A DNA stretch of 64,000 bases from Grosmannia clavigera kw1407 (lineage: Eukaryota; Ascomycota; Sordariomycetes; Ophiostomatales; Ophiostomataceae). Numbering within the stretch: the first letter of the stretch is position 1; every line of letters begins with the position of its first letter. Position numbers and translations under genes: made by a program. Positions 23,715 to 34,726 of the stretch are shown here, in pieces. The DNA lies in the NCBI RefSeq assembly GCF_000143105.1, contig NW_014040797.1, forward strand, positions 372,001-436,000, in the 5' to 3' direction. Under the pieces are notes generated by a model that was not told the origin of the DNA, ran no database searches, and saw nothing but the letters and a program-made list of their open reading frames with translations.

Positions 23715-26483
23715 CGATGAATCGTGCTGCCCCTCGGCGTCAGCGGAGGGGAAGCGGTCGTAGATGATGTCTAGGTCCGGCTGCAATGAAAGGTCGGTAT
23801 CTGCAAGGGTGATCGTCGCCACGTTTTCGGATGGGGAGGAGGGGAGGCTGAGAGTGGGTGCGCACGCGCGAATATGCGATCGCGGGCGCGTGTCAGAGGC
23901 AGCGGAGCCACGCCGGGCGTTTGGACGACAATGAGATGGTCTTGGGGGGGTTTGGAGATCGCAAAAATGTCGGTAATCAGGGGAAGTCGAATCAAATGGG
24001 CAGAGCAGACGGCCGAATGGCCCAACGTGCTGATCTGAGCTCAGGCAGAGGCGTGGCAAGATCTCCCGGTCGGCAGAGGCAGACAAAATGGCAAGCAGGG
24101 ATGAAAAAAATATGTGGGCGACAATGCCGCGGAACGGCAAGAAGTGACAGCTGATGCGACGGGTGACAAAGTCGGGCGACGACGACGACGACACGAGTGA
24201 GCGGTGGATGGAGAGGAGAGAGAGATGCGGATGGGCGAAGACCAGAATTCTAGTGGGTCATAGACAGTCGAAACCAGAGCCGGGTGGGACAGGGGGGGGG
24301 GGCTGCAAAGGCGGTTAAATTCCTGGGAGCAGCCACCGGTTGGGCGATCGCAGATGTCGCTGGTCAATGTTGTCGTCGCTGTGCGGCGAAAAGGGCGATG
24401 AGAAAGGGCCGGTCGGTGGTGGTGAGCTTGCGAGAGAGACGGAGGCGACGGGGCTGGCGTTTGTTGTGGCTTGTTCTCTCGCTGGGATGCACGCGCACGG
24501 GGCTGCGGGTGGGTAAGAATGGGAAGTCCCAGCTGTGGCGATGATGGATGGTCCGTGGTGGGATTGGACTCCGATGGTGGCAGGCGGGAAAAAAAAGAGT
24601 TTGGCAAAATGACAAGACTTGCTGCGACGGGCTGTAGCATCCGTTATGGGGGCGTTAGCGCTGCGAGCACGCCTGACGTGACGCTGCACAGTGTGGCAAG
24701 AGACAAGGGGTCCGCCGTGGCCGGCGACGTGGACACGCGAGGACGACAAGCCGGCGCCGTGACGTCGAGGGGACCGGGTCGGGGATGCAATTCACGTCTG
24801 CTTCGTCTCGCGTCTAGCATCACCATCTTCTCTCGGCTCGTCTTGGAAGGTTGCCTGGCTCACGTGTCTCGCGTTGACAGGCAGGAGCGGCCCAATGCAT
24901 CTTGTCCTTCGTTCAATTGGGCCGTGCGACTTCTCGTACCCCGCACTGCTCGCGGCAATCCAGCCCCTTTGTTCCTGATATCCGACCCGCATATGACGTT
25001 GACGGGCGTTGTTGCTCAGACGTTTGACCGCAAGTGCAAGCATAAGCAAGCCGGCGTGTTGGAAACGTGGACAAGATGGAGCTCTCCCTAATGGGGCTTT
25101 ATTGTCGGAAGATGGAATCTTTCCACAGAACAGCTGGCTCATTCGAAACGACCGTGGTGGCTTCTTGAGCCAATCGCTCGGCAAGCGTGCTGTAGCTTAC
25201 GTCGTAAGATACATCGCTCTCTCCAGGGTCTTTGAATGCTGCCAGCCTAATGCTATTGGCTGTCCTAATCTGCAGCGACAGGGCAACAGTGACACGCAAA
25301 GCTCCTGGATCGGCAGACCCTAACCACCTCTGGCCTGTTTACATGTGATCTTACAGCAAGGACGCCGGATATATAGCAGTCTATGTCACCACGGAGAGAA
25401 GGAAATCAAGACTACGTGTATTTGTTGTGGATGCATTGCTAGGTGTCTGCTTCGAGCAGACTTCTACAGAGTAACGGACAACAGTAGGTATTCCAGCTGA
25501 TGAGTTCCCTGTCCTCCTTCCGATCACTGTGTATGACTATGACAGGAACGCAATCATCAGAGACTAGAGGACAGATCGAAGAGAGCGAGCTCTACCAAGC
25601 ACTGCAGCTTCCGTAATTCCTGAGCTACCCACCCTCCTCTCCTTCCGGCTGGAATTGTGTACTTTCATTCGCTCGAGGCTTGTATCCGTGGCTGCCTTAT
25701 ATTAGAAAGTGAACGTATAAAATTCAAAAGTCGTCACACGTGGTCACCGTGGCAAGAAAACAATGTACGGGATCCGTCATCTCGGCGTGAAAAGGTATGC
25801 CAAAACGGACGAGGTCACACCGAAATAATGCTGGCGATAGAGAAAGAGATAAATGCAAGTCCGAAGGTGCATATCTCTGCCCCTTGGCATAAGAATTGCA
25901 ACCTTGCTTCCTATGAGAATTGTCCAACACACCCTCAAAATCAATAAAGTATTTCGGATACCTATTGCTTGGTCGATAAGAGAAGCATAAACTTTCCCTA
26001 GGTAGTGCTTTCTGAAATAAGAATAAAGGTGTAGAATAGAGTTGGGTGGGGGGATACAAATTATCCAGACACTCTTCATGTAAAACTTTCAAAAAGTTTG
26101 ATATTCCCAATTGGGAAACCATTTCATCTTAGGTCTCATTCACCGCTGCGGCCATGTCAATCTTTTCCTCAATCCTTATGGTCTGTGAGTGCATATTCCT
26201 GCATTGGATCCATGTACGACGTAAGCCTGGGCCAGTTCGACCCATTGTAAACTGAAAAGTCCGCTGTCACACCGTATGTACCTATACACCCTCACGATGA
26301 GCATGCAGATGTATGCACGATAAGAAGGAAAGAAAAAATTGCCTGTTGGTCCGAATGGTAGAATCCATTATTTACTCCTTTACACCTTTATGACGTGGCT
26401 CTGTACAGAGTAAAAAATACGACATACGGATTCGTCCGGTAAGCTGCAGTTCCCTTCCTCGTCACATAATTGGCAGGCCTCGA

Positions 26484-26503
26484 GGGGGGGGGGGGGGGGG
26501 GGG
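26484..26503. repeat. Homopolymer G20
   Basis: Twenty consecutive G, followed by a short (GT)n run. Length may be a sequencing estimate. Confidence 0.9.
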
Positions 26504-28768
26504 TGTGTGTTACTTTGATATACCGAACAAGAGTGGACCAAGGCTGTCTCTTCCTACATCGTATTTTCCTGCTCGTTTTTATTTTTATTTTTCTGGGGAC
26601 TTTTCGAATAGTCTGGGGCCAGATCCAGACCCTACGCGTATGCCCGTCCTCGTATGGTATATATAGCCTGAATAAGGCAAGGTTTCGAGATAGGTCCTGA
26701 TGCCTGTCAAATATATGTAGAAGAGGCTGGGATGTTTCACCATCTACCACAGGCCGACAAGGACTTACACATCTACTTGTCGGGTGATGGGACAATTGCT
26801 GTGTCAATACTGTATTTTCATGCTGGGTTATAACTCGTTTACGTAGATACCGAGACTTGTTTTCGAGGCACTCGCCGTCTCATTACAGGGAGCCTGATTT
26901 GGGATGACCCACCGACGTGCAGATCCTTCTACCGTATTGTGCCTTTTTACGAGGTTAGCACATGCAAGCGCCAGTACGACATTAGTGGCGTCTTATTGCC
27001 GCCTTCACAAGTGGTAGACATTTATTTCTCCGTCTTTAGAAGGCTGTAGCTATTGCATCCCCGCATAATCAGCCGAAGGACCGCAATCCTTACCGGAATG
27101 AGTAAATTCGCAAACATGTATCTTACTACGTCAAGGGCATCCCACCCTTTTTTCTACAGCTTATCCAGATCACCCACTATGGGATAGATGACCCGTAAGT
27201 TACAGGTTCTTAGCTGGCGGTCTAGGCTCGCACGGCCATCCCGGAGGAAAATGTACATTGGGTCACAGGAAGAAAGTCAGAGACAGTCGGCAGTTTGCAT
27301 TGGCTTGCAGGGGATTAGAGACGAATGGAGGACGAGTAGTATACTTTCAAACATGTGTTCAAGATGTTTACAAGCCCCTCCTTGCAATTACTATTATCTC
27401 TGTGAAATCACCACCCTGTAGCTTTCCGACAGTCTGCTACTTGTGCCGGATATCTTCTGCACGGAAAGAACAGGGAGGGTGACAGAAAAGGAAAGAGCTA
27501 AAAGTGGTCGAATGTGGTCGGAATCTGAGCTCGGGCCATTAGGATCTAGTAGACACCTCTACGGAAGCCACAACGACAACTGCACGATAATGATCAGTCG
27601 ATTCTCTGCTGACCGCGGCTGGCCTTCCGGCCCTCTATACTGGGTCCAGGCCCAACCTTCACGGAAGTCGACGTTGCTTTGGCGCTACTATACTATCTTC
27701 CCTGGCACCTCGGCCGTGAACCACATCAGGACATTCTGTGCTTGTCCTGTTTGCCACGCCGCCGCCCAACAGCAGTCTGCTTCTTTCGACCATCGAGTAA
27801 GGCATCTAGGGGTCCTGCAGACAGACAGCCCCATCGACCGAGACAACACGCTAGCAAGCGATCGAGTACGAGCATGGAAACCCCCTAGACGGGCAGAAGA
27901 ATAGACCACCTACTATCTCGTCTCCACTGCGGCTGGACCGATCCTTAGTTGCCTTGGTACCCGCATAAGGATGAATATGTTTGGGGATCTGCGTTCTTCT
28001 GCGACAGTTTTCCGGCGAAGGAAAGAAGGAGCCGCACTTCCGCGTGCAAGACATCGCCGGTAACAAGTATGGCACTCAGAACCAGGCCGGATTTGAAGCA
28101 GCAGCCTTGGTCGCCCAGCACAGTTAGAAGCAGGTCAAAAAATTCTACGATACGGCCCAACCATCACCCTTAGCTAAACGGGGCGATAGAAAAGACGTCT
28201 CGGCGAATTTTCACTGTCTGGGCTGTCATTACGACGTGCACCCGTGGCCAACAGACACACATTGACGCAGAAGCGTATTCGTGCCGAGACTGTGTAGCGT
28301 GCTCGTATCGTTCACGGCGACCCACCTACACGATTTGATTGGGCGTTTGCCATGCATTCATCCAGTCCACCAGCTGACCACAGCCGCTATAGCGTGCTAA
28401 GAAAATAATAGGGGGCATATTTCATAAAGTACTCTTGTGTAGCACATCCTTCTCGTGCTTGGCTTGCCCAGAACAAACACACCCACCTATAAGGTCATCC
28501 ACAGTCTTCACTCATAAAGTACATTTTGAATGTACTCAGAGTCTGCACATGTGTAAGGTTGTGTGTTTGGGCCTATTACAAGGTGTCTTAACCGAGAGCG
28601 TGCCCTTGGCTTCTTTTTTCTCGGATTTCTCGCACTTTACATCATCGACTACGACCACGACGAATCTAATAATACAGTGTACACCGCACAAATCCGAGTA
28701 CGAATTAAGTAATCGTTGAGCGCGCCACCTCTTGGGCTTGACCATCTGGATCGTGCTCTATGCGCACG

Positions 28769-28786
28769 CCCCCCCCCCCCCCCCCC
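28769..28786. repeat. Homopolymer C18
   Basis: Eighteen consecutive C upstream of the serine-rich gene. Confidence 0.9.
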
Positions 28787-29132
28787 TGGACAAAAGTATG
28801 GCATTTAGTCTACTCCGTACCAATCGACTTCCTCAAGAACCTGGGCCCCATCGAATAGGAAGCTCCTCTGTGCTCTATCTCGTCCTTCTCTGCAAGCGGA
28901 ATGCTCTGCTTCCCGATACCACCCACTCATTTAAAGCTTCCACGTCCCCGTTACTCTTCAACCGTTCTCAAACCATTCCCAAGTGTCTTTCAAGTTTTCC
29001 AACCCATCCGCCAAGCATAGTGGAAACTGCTGATTAGCGGCCCTTTCAACCTTTGAGCAACGTGAAACACGTTGCAGAGCCGTTGATCTCATCCTTTTTC
29101 CTCCTTCACCTACCCCTCTCACACTACCAGTC

Positions 29133-29951
29133 ATGGCCGTCTTGAGCCTCACGAAGAGAGGCCGGAAGACAGCAAAGGATACAGCCCAGACCCAGGCAGA
29201 GACGCAGAACGAGCAGCCACCACGAACGAAGTATTGGCATGTTCCGACCCACGCGGCAACTGATGCCCTCCTCGGCGCCCCTTCTGGCTGGAACCGGGAA
29301 GATGCGTCCAAGATCCGCGAGCACAATCGGAGACGCAGTGCCATCAACCTGGCCGCCCAAGGAAATGCAACCGGGTCACGCCAAAACATGCTGAGCCCTC
29401 TGCATGTAGACATAGCCCACAGCTACAGTACCAGAAGCTTGGACGGAGCCGGCGTTGGAAGCAGCAACGGTGCCAGCAGTCCCAGCAGCGCCAGCAGCAG
29501 CAGAGGTCCCGGCCAGTGGTCACGATCCAACAGCGGCCTCTCCAAGGTGTCATTTCCAGCCGGGCCAGCAAACCCGGTGGTGCACATGTCGCAGAGCTAC
29601 AAGAGCATGGACGCTGCACTGCACAAGGACGGCTTGCTCACGCCGGCGTCGGCATCCCGACCCGGATCAGTTCTCCGAGCGTCTGCCTCAGGGAGACAAG
29701 TCGACTACGATCCCAAAAGTCGGATACCGACTGTGCCGTCATTGGGGTCGCTGGCAGCGTCTGCATCACTTTCGTCTGGCGCACAGGAACGCAAAGGTGC
29801 CTCATCTTCCTCATCCACCTCCACATCATCTTCCTCGTACCCTTCTCATGCCACCAACACCAACAACTCTTCCAACACGTCCTTGTCAGAACCGCGCCCT
29901 GATTCGGGAATGTTGCCAGATGCCAAAGATAAAGGCAAGGGAAGACGTTAG
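29133..29951 (+). CDS. Serine-rich conserved fungal protein, function unknown
   Basis: A single exon of 272 residues. The only part that looks folded or conserved is residues 31-70, RTKYWHVPTHAATDAL followed by a Trp and a basic helix (KIREHNRRRSAINLAA). The rest is Ser/Gly/Ala-rich and probably disordered, with a Ser/Thr run near residue 230 and a basic end (KDKGKGRR). The lysine/arginine-rich start (LTKRGRKTAK) could serve in nuclear import. I do not recognise a named family. The steady codon bias, the clean start after a pyrimidine-rich leader and the conserved-looking N-terminal block argue that it is real. Confidence 0.65.
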   Translation: MAVLSLTKRGRKTAKDTAQTQAETQNEQPPRTKYWHVPTHAATDALLGAPSGWNREDASKIREHNRRRSAINLAAQGNATGSRQNMLSPLHVDIAHSYSTRSLDGAGVGSSNGASSPSSASSSRGPGQWSRSNSGLSKVSFPAGPANPVVHMSQSYKSMDAALHKDGLLTPASASRPGSVLRASASGRQVDYDPKSRIPTVPSLGSLAASASLSSGAQERKGASSSSSTSTSSSSYPSHATNTNNSSNTSLSEPRPDSGMLPDAKDKGKGRR

Positions 29952-31640
29952 GGCTAACAACACCAAATTTTCTTTACGACAGACTTGTTTTTGTACGGCA
30001 ACTCCGATGTTTTTGAGATGAAGACTATACAAAAACAACCAGACCATCACGCCAGTGCCGTGCTGTCAAGTGACGGCCCGTCGTCGCTGTCGCTGACGTT
30101 CCCTGCACAGCAGGACCGGTCTACCCTTCCGTGCTCCCAATCACCCGCACCACGTTCGCGGTTTGGCAGAATCGTTCGCAGTGGTGCCGCTGCTGTCGCT
30201 GTCTAGAAGGCCTTGGTCAAAGCCCCATCTGCTCGAAATTCCTTGACTATAGTTGCTGCAGGATCAGGGTCAAGAGCAGCAACATTTTACTATATTAAAG
30301 CAACAACGGGATTTTTTGGGAGTAAGATAGAACATACGCATATGAAGCAGATTGAGTCAGACGCTTCCGGTTTGGTCAACCTCCTTGCAACTTTTTTTCA
30401 CGAATTAATGACATTTATCTCCCTGAAGATAAAGAATCCACTTTAAATACAGGCTTTTGGTCTTTGCTTTTGATGTATCAGTTTGTTTGTGCCATACGAC
30501 GTAATATCGACATGCGATAAGTCTAACACCTTTCGGGACACTGCGAGCAAGAATATTGCATTTGGTCATATGATGTTGTTGCTGCTATAACTACTCTCCA
30601 CATTTAGTGCTTGTTTCCTAGTTATAGAGAAATAGACAATAATACCGCCAACAAAGAAATACTGCGGGGATTTAGTCCGATATATAATAGAGAAGGGTCC
30701 AGCCTCTTTAACTTCCCATACGCCTAAGCGCAATTGTTGGATCTCGGCGCTTCCGGCCCAAAAGCTTGGGCTGAACGGACGTCTAGAACTGCTCAACAAG
30801 CTTTTTCGAAGCCAGTCACCGGCGGGGCTCAAACCGGCAGGATTTGGAAAACTCGTTTAAACGGCGTACTCACTGGCCTTCGTTTTTTACGGCCACCAAG
30901 CCGCGCAGGGGTCTGTTTTTTCACTCGTTCGACGGCGAGAAACGTGCAAGCAGAGGGTCCATATATGGGGCCTTGTGACGATTGTGCGCAGCATCTGTTC
31001 TGCCCTTTCTTTGGAGAAAGTGCCTGGTTTGCAAACTTACAAATTGAACAAAGGCGTTCCGATCCTAAGCTAGATGCAGGAGCTTATTGCCTATTTGAGT
31101 AGCCTTGGCTGTTGTTGTCTATGCTGGTAAAGACACTCGTGCTTCAAGAGAGATAGCAGACACGCCGGATTTGGGGCGTGAGGGACGAGTGGTAACGGGT
31201 GGCCTGCCCTTTGCAGCTTAGTATCTCGGATTATTGCCATGATTTCCCTAGTTTGGGTGGCTTTGCGAAGCTAGGAGACGACGGAACGGATGTGGGGAGG
31301 CACTTGCGCTTGGTAAAGTACGGAGTACTCCGTATTAGAGGAGTGAGATTAGAATCCACGTGCACCGGAAAAACAAGTGTCCGTATTATTCTGCCGAGGC
31401 GGTGTGATTTTTTTTCTGAAAAAAAGTCGGCAAAAGCTAAGAAGAAAAAAAGCTTCCTCACATGCGTTGACTTCGTACCAAACTCCATCGTTCAACCTAC
31501 CTCGCTTTTTCCAGCCTCACATCCATAGTCACCGGCAGTGAACCTTCCGCAGGCGAGCCACCAGACGGATATCTCATACCAATCCTCTCGCTTATAACCT
31601 TCCCATACTCGTTTCCGTTACATTTTTTGGATCCCTTAAA
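29952..31640. other. 1.7-kb spacer, no gene seen
   Basis: AT-rich in its middle. It contains the perfect palindrome at 31319-31334. The last roughly 150 bases, pyrimidine-rich, are probably the SNU13 promoter and leader. Confidence 0.45.
31319..31334. repeat. 16-bp perfect palindrome TACGGAGTACTCCGTA
   Basis: A self-complementary 16-mer. Its half-site TACGGAGTAC recurs at seven or more non-coding positions in this window. Confidence 0.85.
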
Positions 31641-32176
31641 ATGTCTGCCAACAAGGAATCTGCTGGTAGGCCTCCCCACCCCATTGTGATCTGTCGGGTG
31701 TCCTGGAGGATTCTAACGTTTGATTTCATGCAGCTTGGCCTCTGGCTGATGCGGCCCTGACCCAGGAGATCCTCGATCTGCTCCAGTCGGCCACTCACTT
31801 TCGCCAGGCCAAGAAGGGTGCCAACGAGGGTGAGTTTTTCTTTGTTCTACTTGCGCATCTGCGCATCAATTATCTGCTCTAGATTTTGTTATTAACAATG
31901 CGCGCTTCTACAGTCACCAAGGCCCTGAACCGCAACACCTGCGAGATCGCGATCCTTGCCGCGGACGCCAACCCGCTGGCCATCCTGCTGCACATCCCGC
32001 TTCTGTGTGAGGATAAGAACACGCCGTATGTGTTTGTGCCGAGCAAGGTGCAGCTTGGCCGCGCCTGCGGTGTCAGCCGCGCCGTGATTGCGGCCAGCAT
32101 CAACACCAACGAGGCCAGCGACCTGGCCGGCCCGATCAAGGCTCTCAAGGACAAGGTCGAGCGTCTGGCCATCTAA
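31641..32176 (+). CDS. SNU13: L7Ae-family snRNP/snoRNP protein Snu13 (15.5K)
   Basis: Exons 31641-31665, 31734-31829 and 31914-32176 give 127 residues, close to the usual length of the family. The sequence MSANKESAAWPLADA, LLQSATHFRQAKKGANEVTKALNRN, LAADANPLAILLHIPLLCEDKNTPYVFVPSK and LGRACGVSRAVIAASI is diagnostic. Snu13 binds kink-turns in U4 snRNA and in box C/D snoRNAs, so it serves both the tri-snRNP and rRNA 2'-O-methylation in the nucleus and nucleolus. It has two introns in a very short reading frame. Confidence 0.96.
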
Positions 32177-33071
32177 TTGGGAAGCTGACTGACCGTGCCG
32201 GTGGAGCGCTTTGTGTCTTCTCTTCCTTGGCATAGCTGGAATTTGGAATGCGCCTGATGAAGCCCTCACAATAGAGAGGCTGTCAGCTGCAGGTGGAACA
32301 GAAATATATGACCTGAAAGACGCAATGTAGCATGTAGGCCGTCGAGAATGCCATAAATGGTCCTGGAATAGTTGCAAAGCTTGCGTGGCATTGGGATAGA
32401 AATTTTTTAGTCTCTGACAATTCAGCGAATCTGCGGCTGTATCATGCAAAGGCCATTGCGCATACGAACGAGACCACGTGTGTCACCGTACCGCCACGTT
32501 GTAATCAAGTGCAAGAGAGACAGTTTGGCACTACGTAAGCTATGTAATGTACTTACGACACTTTTGTTACTACGACGTATGTAATGTTGCACGCCCGTGT
32601 GTACGTTCAGCCTTCCTGCCACCTTTGCTTGCCACGGCTGCCGCTCTTGCTGTCGAGAGCATCCACAAACAGACTAGGTCATATTACAGTGGGTCAATGG
32701 GGGATCGGTAGGGATTCGAGTGCAACACAATACGAATCGAATAGCAGAAACAGAAGCTGCCACCTTGCTCTAACGGGCCCTGCATTAAGAGCTATCCGCT
32801 ACAAGTCAATGGCGAATTTACAACTCCAATACGGGTACTCCATACAACGCCGCAAATCAACACGGGCTCGCATCTTGTCTGTTTTGTGTATATACCGTGA
32901 GAATCGCTCAAATAAAGGCAGCTGTGAGCGTACGACACCGGACCCTCTTTCTGCTCAGGATGCGCCACGGCTGTTCATTGCAGCTGAGAAAGACCTGAGC
33001 AGAAGGTGAGCCAGGAGCGAGACGAGACACGAGACACGAGAGAGCGATAGGAGAAAGGAAAGACGGAAGCT
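32177..33071. other. Spacer between SNU13 and ALG5
   Basis: 3' untranslated region of SNU13 followed by the ALG5 promoter. No gene is recognised. Confidence 0.5.
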
Positions 33072-34286
33072 ATGGCGGACGCTCTTGCGCTCATGTCTGA
33101 GCTGCCGGGCGCCTTGTACGGCATGCTATCGGCGATGTCGTTGCCGGCGTTGCTGGCCCTCATGACAGGCAGCCTGCTGCTCATGGTGGCGGGGGCCTAT
33201 GTGATTCTGTGTCAGGCGGCACCTCTGCCGCGGCTGTCGCTGCCGTCGGAAAAGACGTACCGGACGAGCGATAGGGCGGGCGTTGCGGTGACGCGCCAGC
33301 TGCCCTGCTGGTACGACAAATGGCTGGCAGAGCGGCATCTGGCGGCGGGTGAGACGGCGGGCGAGACGACAGACAGCGGCTACGACCTGAATGCGATCGA
33401 GCCGGCCGAGGTGGCACTGACGGTGGTGGTGCCGGCCTATAACGAGGCGCTGCGGATCCTGCCGGCGCTGGAGGAAATGGTCGAGTACTGCGACCGGCGG
33501 TTTGGCCGAACAGCTGCTGCTGCAGACAAGACGGCCAGCGGGGTCGTTTTGGCACCGACGACCGGCTATGAGATCCTCATCATCGACGACGCCAGCTCGG
33601 ACGGGACGGCCGAGGTGGTACTGGACTACGGGCAGCAGCACGGGCTGCACGACGTATTGCGAGTGATCCGGCTGGCGCGCAACCGCGGCAAAGGCGGTGG
33701 GGTGACGCATGGGTTCCGACACGCGCGAGGCATGCACATTGTGTTTGCCGACGCAGACGGAGCGTCGCGGTTCGGCGACCTCGACCGCCTGCTCGAGGGC
33801 TGCGCCATGGTGGTGGACGCGTCGGGTCGCGGCGTCGCTATCGGCAGCCGGGCACACCTTGTGGGCAGCGAGGCGGTGGTGCGGCGGTCGGCGCTGCGCA
33901 ATTTCTTGATGAAGTCGTTCCACTTTGTGCTCACGATCCTGACGCCGCCGGCAACGTCGCGCATCCGCGACACCCAGTGCGGCTTCAAGCTCTTCAGTCG
34001 GCCGGCGCTGCCGCACATTGTGCCCTACATGCACACCGAGGGCTGGATCTTCGACATTGAGATGCTCATGCTGGCCGAATCGGCGCCGGCCACGCCGGTC
34101 GTGGCCCATGATGGCACCGTCATCGGCACCAGTCCCGGCATCAAGGTGGCTGAGGTGCCCATCCACTGGCACGAGGTCGACGGGAGCAAGATGAACCTCG
34201 TCCAGGACAGCATCCGCATGGCTATCGGCCTGACCGTGCTGCGCGCTAGCTGGATGTTGGGCGTCTACCGTCGACGGCTGGCGTGA
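33072..34286 (+). CDS. ALG5: Dolichyl-phosphate beta-glucosyltransferase
   Basis: A single exon of 404 residues. An N-terminal membrane anchor (about residues 22-48) is followed by a GT2-type catalytic domain: TVVVPAYNEA, ILIIDDASSDGT, RLARNRGKGGGV and the metal-binding FADADGA. The block DTQCGFKLFSRPA and the EGWIFDIE motif are those of Alg5 and the related DPM synthases. The end reads VPIHWHEVDGSKMNLVQDSIRMAI. The enzyme makes dolichyl-phosphate-glucose on the cytosolic face of the ER. That lipid donates the three glucoses added to the N-glycan precursor. Confidence 0.93.
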   Translation: MADALALMSELPGALYGMLSAMSLPALLALMTGSLLLMVAGAYVILCQAAPLPRLSLPSEKTYRTSDRAGVAVTRQLPCWYDKWLAERHLAAGETAGETTDSGYDLNAIEPAEVALTVVVPAYNEALRILPALEEMVEYCDRRFGRTAAAADKTASGVVLAPTTGYEILIIDDASSDGTAEVVLDYGQQHGLHDVLRVIRLARNRGKGGGVTHGFRHARGMHIVFADADGASRFGDLDRLLEGCAMVVDASGRGVAIGSRAHLVGSEAVVRRSALRNFLMKSFHFVLTILTPPATSRIRDTQCGFKLFSRPALPHIVPYMHTEGWIFDIEMLMLAESAPATPVVAHDGTVIGTSPGIKVAEVPIHWHEVDGSKMNLVQDSIRMAIGLTVLRASWMLGVYRRRLA

Positions 34287-34726
34287 GTGACAGGGGGGTG
34301 GACTGGGGGACAATAGAGACAATGGAAGAGATCTCCAATGGAGTTGCAACAGTAGTTTTGCCGGCCACAATTGAACGATGAGATCAATTTATATTATAGC
34401 CAAACAACCCTGTGCATCGTACGAATATGTCTTCCTTTATTTTGTTAGATGAAGAGTAGTAAGGTGATGCGTAATAGCAGATGTTTTTTTTACATTTAAA
34501 GCAGTTAAACCAAGCCTGTTAAGAGGCAAAGGTACGGAGTATGGATTGCTCCAATACCTAAAAGGAGTATACACTTTTTATTGTGATTGGCTAAATGATA
34601 TTTAGGCCTTGTACTTCAGTACGAATAAGTGGGTATAATGATAAAAGAGCCCCTTTCAATAAAGATTCTCGTTCGAAAAGACAAGCTACGTGCAATGCCG
34701 TGACAATAGCAAAAACAGGTTCATTT
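34287..34726. other. AT-rich 3' spacer, ALG5 and AFG2
   Basis: Convergent gene ends. A TACGGAGTA motif lies at 34533-34541. No gene is seen. Confidence 0.5.

Larger units (their letters stand above)
23715..29132. other. 5.4-kb gene-poor region
   Basis: The first 1.4 kb is GC-rich and low in complexity, probably promoter and leader of PSY2. From about 25.3 kb the DNA is AT-richer with no recognisable protein family on either strand. It holds homopolymer runs (G11 at 24292, G20 at 26484, C18 at 28769) and a TACTCCGTAC motif at 28811. The last few hundred bases are the promoter of the serine-rich gene. I see no intact transposon, tRNA or rRNA. Confidence 0.5.

Noticed and set aside
24041..25091. 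Open frames upstream of PSY2 on both strands
   Set aside because: Low-complexity Pro/Ser/Arg-rich sequence without motifs; better explained as GC-rich promoter and leader.
27443..27904. 153-codon plus frame in the gene-poor region
   Set aside because: No family resemblance, mixed codon use and no supporting splice structure or conserved block.
30800..30850. Possible tRNA B-box (GGTTTGAGCCC on the minus strand near 30823)
   Set aside because: The B-box is imperfect, and I could not find a matching A-box or cloverleaf around it.
33126..34370. 414-codon minus-strand open frame
   Set aside because: Antisense to ALG5. His/Arg/Gln-rich shadow without a recognisable domain.
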